Assembly: GCA_022567055.1 (NCBI GenBank) | Contig: JADFHU010000002.1 | Span: 1-33,212 of the forward strand | Direction: 5' to 3' | Origin: Planctomycetota bacterium | GTDB lineage: Bacteria; Planctomycetota; Phycisphaerae; Sedimentisphaerales; Anaerobacaceae | Length of the DNA: 33,212 nucleotides | Shown: piece by piece, positions 18,661-27,247 of the stretch | Numbering within the stretch: the stretch's first letter is position 1 | How the letters are laid out: each line of letters starts with the position of its first letter | The notes under the pieces: generated by a model | The model's database searches: none | Told to the model about the DNA's origin: nothing | Seen by the model: only the letters and a program-made list of their open reading frames with translations | Position numbers and translations under genes: made by a program

Positions 18661-20844
18661 ATGGGAAATTTGCTAGAAAAATTAGGCCATGTTTTCGAAA
18701 CACATGTCGAAAAGATCGTTTTGGCTGTGGCGGGTGTGTTGGGCTTGGTGCTGATTGTGTTCCGCGTTCTGCTCAGTCCGAACGCGGTGGAATTCGACAA
18801 CGAGAACCTTTCGCCCAAGGCCATCGATGCCGCTCTTGTGAAGTTTGCCAATCGGATCGAGACCCGGCTGGCCGAACCCGCGGATAGTGCCAGTGCCCAT
18901 GTCGGACCCTGGGACGAACCGCTGGGCCCCGATGACCCCATCAGAGAAGGCATTAACGGTGATTTGCAGCAGGGTTTCCTAGGCCTCTTTGCGGGACCGT
19001 TGCAGCATGTGAGTTCCGCCTTTTATCCTCCTCTGCCCCGCCATGGCTCTGGAGAGACGCAGGAGAAACGGGAATACGCCTTGCCCGCCATTGACGAGGT
19101 GTCAGATGTTCTGGTTGGGCACATTCGCGCGGCAGCCTATTTTCCCGTGGAAGAGTTGAGCGATGAGAATACCTATGAGAACGGTCAGCATGAACCCAAC
19201 GATTTGGATCTGGTGACGGTCCAGGGGACGTTCGATGTCAGTCTCCTCCGCGAACGATTTTATGACAGTTTTGCAGGGGAAGACCTCCCCGAACCGTGGC
19301 GCGATGAAACATTTGCGGAACCCGTATTCGCGGCCGTCCATCTACAGCGGCAACAACAGGGCGAGGACGGCGCCTGGGGTCCATGGACGGATGTGCCCCG
19401 CTTGGCCATCGAATACCGCGACGAGCTCATGCACGTCATCACCAAGGCGGAGGATTTGCCGCCGGGGGGCATTCGCATCAGGGCCCTGGAACTGAAGGAC
19501 GAGGAGATACGGACCGCCCTGTTGCAACCTCCCGCCTATGACATCGCGTCGGCCCACGAGGATTGGTTCCCGCCCTCACTCCACGACGAGTTTCTGGATA
19601 TGCGAAAAAAGGAAATCAAACGAGTGAAACAGGAGGAGCGGCAAGCCGAAAAGAAATCGCATACGAGCGCGCGTAGCAATAGCCGTGAACAACGTCGTGG
19701 GCAGGGTGGCATGGGAGGAATGATGGGAGGGGGAGGTATGTTAGGTATGGGAGGTCCTGGAGGAATGATGGGAGGCGGACGTGGCGGAGGGGCCGATTTG
19801 GGGGGCATGTATGGCGGCGCCGAGGGGGGCGGCAGACGAACGCGAAGTCGCAGTAGGGGCGGCGACGCATCCTTGGAATCTGGCGGTGCGCGGTCTCTAC
19901 GGGGGAGTCGTTCCCGATCCGCACGGAATAGCCGTGGTGGTGATGCTGAGTTGTACTACGAAGGGATGGAGGGTGAAACACCCGGCCGTACCGCGCGGCG
20001 CAACCAACCCACCGTGGACGATGTCTATGCGAAGTTGGATGAACTGATGCTGTCACCGTTCAAGGAATTCTCGGACATCGACGAGCTGACGTTCTGGGCC
20101 CATGATGATCGCCTGGAGCCAGGCCGTACCTATCGGTATCGGGTCCGCATCGGCGTCCTCAATCCCGTGGCCGGGACAGGTAATGTCCGTGACGCCGACA
20201 TTGCCCAAGCCGACGATGTCATCCTCTGGAGCCCCTTCTCCGATGAAACGAGTCGGGTCTACGTGCCGCAACGGCTCCGCTTCTTCGCCAAGGCTTACAA
20301 GGCCGCCACAGAACAGGTCACAGTGGTGGTGGCAAAGTTTGACATGGGCTACTGGAACATGGAGACTTTCTCGGTGAAGCCCGGCGAGAGGATTGGCCGT
20401 GAGATGGAAGTTGAGGAGGAAGAGGACCCGCTGATGAGGGGAATGGACCCGGCCATGGCGAGGATGATGCGAATGGAAGCGCAGATGTATGCAAACCCCT
20501 TTGGGATCAAACTCGAACCTCAGACCATTGACTACTCAACGGGAGCCGTTCTGGTGGGAGCCGCTCGCGTTGACGGATGGGCACAGGGTAAACCCCTTCG
20601 GGCTCAGATATCTCATGACATGCTCTACACCACTGATGGTGTTCTCATTGAGCGTGCTCCCATCGCCAATGCCAGCTGGACGCATGACATCTCGGCAAGC
20701 TTTAACAGAATCAGGAAGCTGGCCGGTGAGGATCGTGAGGACTTTAGAGCCTTCGGGGCGTCACCGGCTAAACGCGGTCGCACGGGACGTGGTGGCCGCG
20801 GTGATCGCGGAGGACTCTACGGCGAGATGATGATGGAGTACTGA
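18661..20844 (+). CDS. Single-TM protein with central Gly/Met/Arg-rich tract (unknown function)
   Basis: 727 aa, TM IVLAVAGVLGLVLIVFRVLL near the N-terminus; GQGGMGGMMGGGGMLGMGGPGGMMGGGRGGG...RTRSRSRGG; C-terminal RGGRGDRGGLYGEMMMEY. Confidence 0.75.
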   Translation: MGNLLEKLGHVFETHVEKIVLAVAGVLGLVLIVFRVLLSPNAVEFDNENLSPKAIDAALVKFANRIETRLAEPADSASAHVGPWDEPLGPDDPIREGINGDLQQGFLGLFAGPLQHVSSAFYPPLPRHGSGETQEKREYALPAIDEVSDVLVGHIRAAAYFPVEELSDENTYENGQHEPNDLDLVTVQGTFDVSLLRERFYDSFAGEDLPEPWRDETFAEPVFAAVHLQRQQQGEDGAWGPWTDVPRLAIEYRDELMHVITKAEDLPPGGIRIRALELKDEEIRTALLQPPAYDIASAHEDWFPPSLHDEFLDMRKKEIKRVKQEERQAEKKSHTSARSNSREQRRGQGGMGGMMGGGGMLGMGGPGGMMGGGRGGGADLGGMYGGAEGGGRRTRSRSRGGDASLESGGARSLRGSRSRSARNSRGGDAELYYEGMEGETPGRTARRNQPTVDDVYAKLDELMLSPFKEFSDIDELTFWAHDDRLEPGRTYRYRVRIGVLNPVAGTGNVRDADIAQADDVILWSPFSDETSRVYVPQRLRFFAKAYKAATEQVTVVVAKFDMGYWNMETFSVKPGERIGREMEVEEEEDPLMRGMDPAMARMMRMEAQMYANPFGIKLEPQTIDYSTGAVLVGAARVDGWAQGKPLRAQISHDMLYTTDGVLIERAPIANASWTHDISASFNRIRKLAGEDREDFRAFGASPAKRGRTGRGGRGDRGGLYGEMMMEY

Positions 20845-20969
20845 ATGCGGCCTTTGGCTGGGGCCCGCGCCGGACAGGGCAATCGCATCTTACTTACGAT
20901 GACGGCACGACCCCTTTCTCGTCCTCTGCCACGGACCTCCGTAAGGCTTTGATCAGGAATCAGTGGCAA

Positions 20970-21009
20970 AGTAATCAGTTTTTCCAGCCCAAACCGATCA
21001 CTGATTACT
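20970..21009. repeat. 10-bp inverted repeat agtaatcagt...actgattact
   Basis: 20970-20979 and 21000-21009 with a 20-nt loop. Confidence 0.85.
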
Positions 21010-21032
21010 GCGTACTTGACCGTTCGGAGCTA

Positions 21033-21191
21033 AGAGCACCTACGCAAAATGAGTCTGCATTCGAGCGGCTTATTCTCCCTCTGGACGGCGTCAGGCTCCA
21101 TCGACCATCCTCGGATGGCCTGCTTCGCCTTCCTTGCCAGAGGCACGAAACGCTCGCTCTCGGTGCGACGATCATTTTGCGTAGGGGCTCT
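21033..21191 (-). repeat. 159-bp structured repeat element, copy 2 (E2)
   Basis: Terminal 20-bp inverted repeat (agagcacctacgcaaaatga / tcattttgcgtaggggctct, 1 mismatch). Interior in minus orientation: ccgagagcgagcg...ggcgaagcagg...tcgatg...taagccgctcgaa, shared with E1. Confidence 0.88.
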
Positions 21192-21381
21192 AAGATTCTT
21201 GGCGTCCCACACCCCAACGTGCTTGAACATGACACCAAGATGCGATTGCCCTGCTGTCCCGGAAGTTTGGTGTTGCACGCGCTCGCGCATGCCCCTAAAA
21301 TTCCGTATTTTGCTGGTGTTGTGGAATGACGACCAAGGCCCAGTTTGATGAACGCGCCCGAGGGGTGATGGGATCTGAGGC

Positions 21382-23310
21382 ATGGATAGTAAACGGCCCG
21401 AAAAACCTCCTGCAATGACACCCAAGCCCTTTATGGCCGTGGGCCCGACGCTGCACTACAGTCACGAAAACGTGCAGAGATGCTGGTTCTTGGCCATGCT
21501 CGTCTTTTGTCTCACCTGCCTGTTTTGGTCGAAGATTGCGACCGGTTCGTTTGCCTCTTTCGATTCAACGCGGGCATTAACCTTGGACTCATGTCGACTC
21601 GATCGTTTCGTTTTGTCCGGGGCAAGCATCTTCGAGTATCCTTGGCAGATTTTGGTCTTGGGGGCGCTGATGGGTATTCTCGCCGTCGCCCCCGTCCTGG
21701 TCGCCCTGTTGATGAGTTTTAGTCATAGCCTTCCCTTTGTCTTGGCCATCTTTTTCCTCGCCAATTTGCCCGGTTTTGCGGCGACCCTCCTGGTGAGCTG
21801 CATTGGCGTCGCTTGCCGTCCGTTACGCTTCCGTTCGCGGATGATCGCTGTGGCGCTGTGTATGGCGCCTCAATTGATTTACTGGTCGTATTTTGGGGGA
21901 GCCCGGGGCGGCGAGCCGCTGGTGTGGGGTTTTTCCTTTTCTCCCTGGGTGTGCGCGTGGCTCATCGGCCTGGCGATCGCCGGAGCCGTACTTATTATCG
22001 GGCACTACACCCGCTACAAACCCGGGCTCGTGTGGATGTCGACAGGTGTCATTTTGACCCTGACCCTCATCGTGTTCGAAACCAAGATCGGTTTCGATGA
22101 ACTTGCGTTTCAAATCCATGTGGCCGAAAACAACCCGGAGGAGGTCTCTGAGTTTCATTCGCACAGTATCACCGACGCGTTGGATCGCAGGATGGAGGAT
22201 CCCACCATTCGGGACTACCTGGGCGAATACTACACCAGTGAGCCCATCCCCTTGCGTCAGGCATTGAAGCGAGAGATTCAGATCCAGCTCGGCGATTATG
22301 GTCGATGGCCGGGGTGGTTTGAGCTCCTGGAGGTCCCCGACGTCTTGAATTTTCTGGAGAAGCGGAAGTCGCTGGCCCGGCAGTACGATCTCTTTATCAT
22401 TCCCCCCCGTCCGTGGTGGATGCCCAAGTTGCTTCATGATCGCCTGGTGAGCCGACGATCGACCAGTAAGCGCATGGCCACGACCCTCTATTTCAAGGGC
22501 CTGCTGAGTGAGTACAACCAGGATGTGTCCCGGCTCGGTCAAGAAAAGGAAATGCTGCATCTTTACAGTGACTATCCCTTTGAACGGTCACATACTATTT
22601 GGTTTCTTCTTGACAAACAATTCCCTAAAAGCCCCGAGGCCTTGGAAGCGCAGTGGCGGATCGCCATGCGTCGGGCCGGACAGGGCCAGTTTGACCGCGC
22701 CGAAGCGCAGGCCCTAGAGACCAAGGGCTTATTGAAGCAACGCCTCGCGGAGATGCCGACCGGCACATCCGAGGTGGATTCCATCGCAACGCTCTTTCAG
22801 ACCCCCCCGAAGACCGTCATGACCCGCCTAAAATTGGTCGCATTACAGTCCAGAGTGGATCGACTGCTGTCCCTCATTGGAACTGAAAACCGAGGAGAGG
22901 ACAGGGCCTCACTCGAACGATTGGCAAGATTCGTGCGACTCAATCCGCACAATATGGACTATGGGAAGCGACTCCACGATCTGCGGGAAGAAATGGGACC
23001 CCAGGACTGCCTGCGCGACAACGTACTTTTCGCTGAGATCAAGCTGATCGAAGACGACGAAAGGCGATTGCGTGAGTTGGCCGCCCACCGCCGCCAGTTT
23101 GCCAATACCGACGGCGGGATCGAAGCGATGTTTGAACTGGGTCTGTTGGAGATGGGACTCTATCGCGCCCAAGCTGATGCGGAGCAGAAGAAGGCCCGAT
23201 TGCTCGAGGCGAAAGAGACGCTGGACAGCTTCCTGAAATCCTATCCACACAGTATCTACGCCGAACAGGTTAAAAAGAATCTGTCTGATCTGCCGGTCTT
23301 GCCCGAGTGA
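21382..23310 (+). CDS. Multi-TM membrane protein with C-terminal helical/TPR-like region, unknown function
   Basis: 642 aa. Several hydrophobic segments in the first ~240 aa, then helical repeats (EKEMLHLYSDYPFERSHTIWFLLDKQFPKSPEALEAQWRIAMRRAGQGQFDRAE) resembling tetratricopeptides. Confidence 0.7.
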   Translation: MDSKRPEKPPAMTPKPFMAVGPTLHYSHENVQRCWFLAMLVFCLTCLFWSKIATGSFASFDSTRALTLDSCRLDRFVLSGASIFEYPWQILVLGALMGILAVAPVLVALLMSFSHSLPFVLAIFFLANLPGFAATLLVSCIGVACRPLRFRSRMIAVALCMAPQLIYWSYFGGARGGEPLVWGFSFSPWVCAWLIGLAIAGAVLIIGHYTRYKPGLVWMSTGVILTLTLIVFETKIGFDELAFQIHVAENNPEEVSEFHSHSITDALDRRMEDPTIRDYLGEYYTSEPIPLRQALKREIQIQLGDYGRWPGWFELLEVPDVLNFLEKRKSLARQYDLFIIPPRPWWMPKLLHDRLVSRRSTSKRMATTLYFKGLLSEYNQDVSRLGQEKEMLHLYSDYPFERSHTIWFLLDKQFPKSPEALEAQWRIAMRRAGQGQFDRAEAQALETKGLLKQRLAEMPTGTSEVDSIATLFQTPPKTVMTRLKLVALQSRVDRLLSLIGTENRGEDRASLERLARFVRLNPHNMDYGKRLHDLREEMGPQDCLRDNVLFAEIKLIEDDERRLRELAAHRRQFANTDGGIEAMFELGLLEMGLYRAQADAEQKKARLLEAKETLDSFLKSYPHSIYAEQVKKNLSDLPVLPE

Positions 23311-23368
23311 GGCAGGGGCGCCAGGGACGCCCAAAACCATAATTTGCCGATTCTCCATCTCATCTTCA

Positions 23369-23450
23369 GGTCGTCTTTAGCCGTTCCTCAAGCGCGAAAA
23401 CCTAAACGTAGGTACACTACGCCTCCGGTTTCGCTCAATCGATCACGACC
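23369..23450. repeat. 82-bp multi-tier hairpin (REP-like)
   Basis: ggtcgt/acgacc outer stem; gcgaaa(a)cc/ggtttcgc middle stem; cgtag-gtaca-ctacg apical stem. Confidence 0.7.
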
Positions 23451-23508
23451 AACTCCAACCTAGATCTGAGCGGATAATTCGGTAAGTTGCTGTCTTGCAC
23501 GCCCTAAG

Positions 23509-23536
23509 TTGACTTTTCGTGCCGACCCACTATGAT
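23509..23536 (+). promoter_or_regulatory. Putative sigma70 promoter upstream of the GGDEF gene
   Basis: TTGACT (23509-23514), 16-bp spacer, TATGAT (23531-23536). Confidence 0.5.
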
Positions 23537-23729
23537 AAACGGAGTCGTCGTGGTGGTACGACGTGAATCTGTTCTCATTTCTCACCCATGGATTTGGCTT
23601 ATTCGAGGAGCGGTGGGCTATAGACCTACGGCGTAATCCAACTCGTTCACAGGGTTCCAATCGGCCTGCCGTGGGGCAGGTGTCCACCCAGAGAGGCCAG
23701 CGCCAGACTGCGGGGTGGAGGGGACGAGG

Positions 23730-24794
23730 ATGCGTGGGCTGAATCAGACCGCTGGGCCGCACGATGTCACGGGCAAAATACTGGTGCTTGGCGATGCCGA
23801 GCAGGTCTTCCTGGACGGTCCCTCCCTGGATCCGGACCGGTTTGTCGTGGTATCCGACTTGAAGGAGGGTGTTACTGTGGCCTCACAGGGTGGCTTTCAG
23901 GCTATCGGTGTCGTTCTCGCCGACAGGCAAGAACGGGTGGCAGGTCTCTTGAGAAGCCTTCGAGGCGACGGGAGCGCCAAGCTCATTGTTCTGGCCCGCA
24001 TGACGGAAGAGCCCCTCGCCCGGAGACTCACGGGCCAGGCAATGGATGGGAGTGGACAACCCGTTGCGGATGGCTACCTGGTCTACCCCATGGTCTCCAC
24101 CAGGCTCCAGGAACAGACAGAGAGACTCTGTGGAGGTGCTCATCCTGCTCATCACTCGGATACCGTCCTGGACAGAGTTGAAGAACGCATGCGACAATTG
24201 GAGAGACTTGCCACCGAAGACGATCTGACGGGACTCAAGAACAGACGGTATATTTGGGAGTTTGCCAAACAGATTCTGGATCGGGCCCGCAGGGAGGGAG
24301 GCCGCGTCACCTTACTCGTCTACGACATTGATGATTTCAAACACTACAATGATGTCTACGGTCATCCCGTCGGTGACCGTGTCCTGAAGGAAGCCGCCCT
24401 CCTGATGTCCCGTTGTTGTCGAGCCCACGACGTGGTCGGACGCATCGGTGGAGACGAATTTGCCGTGGTTTTCTGGGAGGATGCTTCAGGCAAAAAGGCC
24501 GTGCCGCAGCCAGACCGCCGGTCTGTCGGGGCCACGCATCCCCGGGAGGCCATTTTCATCGCCAGGCGATTCAGAAGGGCCTTGGAGGAATCTGAGCTGC
24601 GCTTGCTCGGTCCAGGCGGTAAAGGTGTGCTGACCATCAGTGGCGGCCTTGCCAGTTTTCCCAGTGATGGGTCCACCATTGACCAACTCTTTGAACGGGC
24701 AGATGCTGCGCTGATGGAGGCCAAACGAAGCGGCAAGAACCGCATCTATTTGGTTGGCGCGCCACAAGCCGACATTGACACGTTTCCTGAGTAA
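23730..24794 (+). CDS. Diguanylate cyclase (GGDEF) with N-terminal receiver-like domain
   Basis: Likely ATG at 23730 with ggagggg SD (track GTG at 23715). Motif GRIGGDEFAVVFWED; I-site RAHD five residues before GGDEF; N-terminal KILVLGDAEQVFLDGP resembles a degenerate receiver fold. Confidence 0.88.
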   Translation: MRGLNQTAGPHDVTGKILVLGDAEQVFLDGPSLDPDRFVVVSDLKEGVTVASQGGFQAIGVVLADRQERVAGLLRSLRGDGSAKLIVLARMTEEPLARRLTGQAMDGSGQPVADGYLVYPMVSTRLQEQTERLCGGAHPAHHSDTVLDRVEERMRQLERLATEDDLTGLKNRRYIWEFAKQILDRARREGGRVTLLVYDIDDFKHYNDVYGHPVGDRVLKEAALLMSRCCRAHDVVGRIGGDEFAVVFWEDASGKKAVPQPDRRSVGATHPREAIFIARRFRRALEESELRLLGPGGKGVLTISGGLASFPSDGSTIDQLFERADAALMEAKRSGKNRIYLVGAPQADIDTFPE

Positions 24795-24872
24795 GGGACC
24801 GGTTGTGCGAAGATTCTCGTCCTCGACGAATGGCGTTCGTCCTGGAAGGGGCATGGTCATCAGTACTCGACC

Positions 24873-24901
24873 TTGATTGCTATCGGGGGAGTCGGTATAA
24901 T
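24873..24901 (+). promoter_or_regulatory. Putative sigma70 promoter for coaD-mcsA-mcsB
   Basis: TTGATT (24873-24878), 17-bp spacer, TATAAT (24896-24901). Confidence 0.55.
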
Positions 24902-24950
24902 TATCGGTCCCATGGAAGATGGTGGGCGTAGGGTTTTGGACGGCAGCAGC

Positions 24951-25439
24951 ATGGCTAAAAACTTTGTCAGAGCCATATTTCCAGGGTCTTTTGATCCCGT
25001 GACGAATGGGCATCTGGACGTGATTCATCGAGCGGTGCCGCTATTCGACGAATTGGTCGTTGCGGTGGTCCACAAGTCCCATAAGAATCAACTGTTCAGC
25101 CCGAAGGAACGGGTGGACATGATTGCCGAGTTGATCGCAGATACGCCCAACGTGTCCGTTGAGAGCTTTGACGGGCTGACGGTTGAGTACGCCTCTAAAC
25201 GGCAGGCCAATGTCATTCTGCGTGGTCTGCGCAGCTTGACCGATGTGCAATATGAGTTTCAACTGGCCATGACCAACCGGGCGGTGGCCAGCATCGAGAC
25301 GGTGTTCATCATGACCAGTGAACGCTATGGATTTACCAGCTCCACGCTGATCCGAGAAATCGCTTCTTTGGGAGGTGATCTTTCCAATCTGATTCCCCAG
25401 AATGTCCAGGCGCAGCTCCGGGATCGCTTCGGGGATTAG
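24951..25439 (+). CDS. coaD: Phosphopantetheine adenylyltransferase
   Basis: AIFPGSFDPVTNGHLDVIHRA, NVILRGLRSLTDVQYEFQLAMTNR, ERYGFTSSTLIREIASLGGDLS; likely start MAKNFVRAIF at 24951. Confidence 0.95.
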   Translation: MAKNFVRAIFPGSFDPVTNGHLDVIHRAVPLFDELVVAVVHKSHKNQLFSPKERVDMIAELIADTPNVSVESFDGLTVEYASKRQANVILRGLRSLTDVQYEFQLAMTNRAVASIETVFIMTSERYGFTSSTLIREIASLGGDLSNLIPQNVQAQLRDRFGD

Positions 25440-25475
25440 CTGTAGAGAAAACGATATTTGGACGATGTCCTAGCT

Positions 25476-25994
25476 ATGCAATGCCAGATATGCAGTAAAA
25501 AGACAGCCACGATACATCTGACCGAAATCACCAATGGTGTGCGGACAGAACTCCATTTTTGTGAGCAGTGTGCGGTGCAGCAGGGCATTGCCGCCAAGAG
25601 TCAGATTTCCGTCAATGAACTGCTGGGCAACCTGCTCAGCTCGCAGCCGACGGACGACGAACTGATGGGGCTCACCGAATCAGAGACCACCTGTCCCCAG
25701 TGTGGGTTCCAGTTGAGTCAGTTTCGAAAAGAGGGCGTTCTGGGGTGCCCCAATGACTATGTACTGTTTGAAAAGGCGCTGTTGCCGCTCATCGAACAGG
25801 CGCACAACGGCAAGACGAGCCACTGTGGCAAGGTGCCGGCACGGGTCCCGCAAGACGTAAAGAACCAGATAGCACGCGCCAACCTCAAAGAACAGCTGAA
25901 AAGTGCGGTCAAGTTGGAAGACTACGAGCGCGCCGCCCAACTGCGTGACAAGCTGAAGCAGATGGGGACCGGCAAGAAGCCGCCGGTTTCGTAA
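25476..25994 (+). CDS. mcsA: McsA-like protein with CxxC zinc motifs and UVR motif
   Basis: MQCQICSKKTATIHLTEI...HFCEQCA, TCPQCGF, UVR motif LKEQLKSAVKLEDYERAAQLRDKLKQM; adjacent to mcsB. Confidence 0.87.
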   Translation: MQCQICSKKTATIHLTEITNGVRTELHFCEQCAVQQGIAAKSQISVNELLGNLLSSQPTDDELMGLTESETTCPQCGFQLSQFRKEGVLGCPNDYVLFEKALLPLIEQAHNGKTSHCGKVPARVPQDVKNQIARANLKEQLKSAVKLEDYERAAQLRDKLKQMGTGKKPPVS

Positions 25995-26011
25995 AGCAGA
26001 GATGGGTCTCT

Positions 26012-27133
26012 ATGAAGCTCACCGATTTTAGCAAAGACATCAATGAGTGGTTGAGTGGTTCCGGACCGATGTCGGACATCGTGATATCCTCCAGGATTCG
26101 TCTGGCCAGGAATCTGGCAGGTCACTCTTTTGTGAGTCGCTGTTCGATCGAGGAAAAGACCGAAATCCTCAGCCAACTCAAAGAGACTCTCATGTCCATT
26201 GATCTCGGCGACAAGCTCATTTACGTCAGTGTCGATGAGACGTCGGATCTGAGCCGCGATTTCTTGGTCGAACGTCACTTGATCAGTCGTCATCATGCGA
26301 TGGGCAAAGGCCCCAGGGGGGCCGTGATCGCCTGTCGCGAATTCTTCACGGGCATGATCAATGAGGAGGATCACCTTCGCATCCAAGTCCTGAAGCCGGG
26401 CTGTCAGCTGAGCGAATGCGCGGAACTGATCAACCGGATCGACGACGAGATTGAGAGCAAGGTGGAATATGCGTTCTGCTCCCAGTATGGATATCTCACC
26501 GCTTGCCCCACGAATTTGGGCAGTGGCATCCGGACCTCGGTCATGTTGCACTTGCCTGCTCTGAAGATGACCGGCCACATCGACAAGTTTCTGGCCGCGG
26601 CCAAAGATCTGAATCTGGCGGTGCGAGGGCTGTTCGGAGAAGGAACGGAAGCGGTCAGCGATCTCTACCAGGTGTCCAATCAGGTCACGCTGGGTGTCTC
26701 TGAGGCCTCCATCATCTACGATTTTGAGAAACGCGTCATTCCTGAAATCGTGGACTATGAGATCTCAGCTCGAAAAACGCTTTTGGGTGAGCAGGTGAAC
26801 ACCCTCGACGACAAGATATCCAGAGCCATGGCGCTGCTGCAAAATGCCCACTTGATCAGTTCACAAGAAGCGCTCTTCTTGCTCAGTCATCTGAGATTGG
26901 GCATTAACATGCAGAAATACCTGGGGGCGTCCACTCCGGCGATCGACAAGCTCAGATCCCTTTTCAAGATCGAGGCGCCGGAAGACCGAGATGTCTCGAT
27001 TGCCAAGATCAATCGTCTCTTCATGCTGACCTTGCCTGCCCACTTGCAGATCAACCACGGAAAATCGCTTGATTCCTCCAATCGCGACGCACTCAGAGCG
27101 GAGATTATTCGGTCAGCCCTAGGCCAGAACTGA
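26012..27133 (+). CDS. mcsB: Protein-arginine kinase McsB
   Basis: 373 aa. ISSRIRLARNLAG, RHLISRHHAMG, YGYLTACPTNLGSGIRTSVMLHLPAL; guanido kinase family. Confidence 0.93.
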   Translation: MKLTDFSKDINEWLSGSGPMSDIVISSRIRLARNLAGHSFVSRCSIEEKTEILSQLKETLMSIDLGDKLIYVSVDETSDLSRDFLVERHLISRHHAMGKGPRGAVIACREFFTGMINEEDHLRIQVLKPGCQLSECAELINRIDDEIESKVEYAFCSQYGYLTACPTNLGSGIRTSVMLHLPALKMTGHIDKFLAAAKDLNLAVRGLFGEGTEAVSDLYQVSNQVTLGVSEASIIYDFEKRVIPEIVDYEISARKTLLGEQVNTLDDKISRAMALLQNAHLISSQEALFLLSHLRLGINMQKYLGASTPAIDKLRSLFKIEAPEDRDVSIAKINRLFMLTLPAHLQINHGKSLDSSNRDALRAEIIRSALGQN

Positions 27134-27209
27134 TAGCGATTGGGTGGCCTGTTAAGCTCGAACGCAATCTCAACGGAATACCCCTCGTTTTCCATCGCCT
27201 CCGAAGGGC

Positions 27210-27247
27210 AGTAATCAGTAATCAGTAATCGGTAATCGGTAGTCGGT
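27210..27247 (+). repeat. Heptamer tandem repeat (A/G)GTAATC, ~5.4 units
   Basis: agtaatc agtaatc agtaatc ggtaatc ggtagtc ggt. Confidence 0.9.

Larger units (their letters stand above)
20875..21253. repeat. 17-bp perfect inverted repeat (20875-20891 / 21237-21253) enclosing nested repeats
   Basis: cagggcaatcgcatctt versus aagatgcgattgccctg. Confidence 0.9.

Noticed and set aside
21005-21425. Minus-strand ORFs of 131-138 aa over the E2 region
   Set aside because: They span the inverted repeats and E2 in two frames with no recognisable domain; best explained by repeats. Could be a decayed transposase, but unsupported.
23650-23662. tRNA T-loop-like ggttccaatc
   Set aside because: Flanking T-stem does not pair, and no D-arm, anticodon arm or acceptor was found.
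27210-27247. Heptamer array as a CRISPR
   Set aside because: Units are 7 bp with no spacers, and there are no cas genes nearby.
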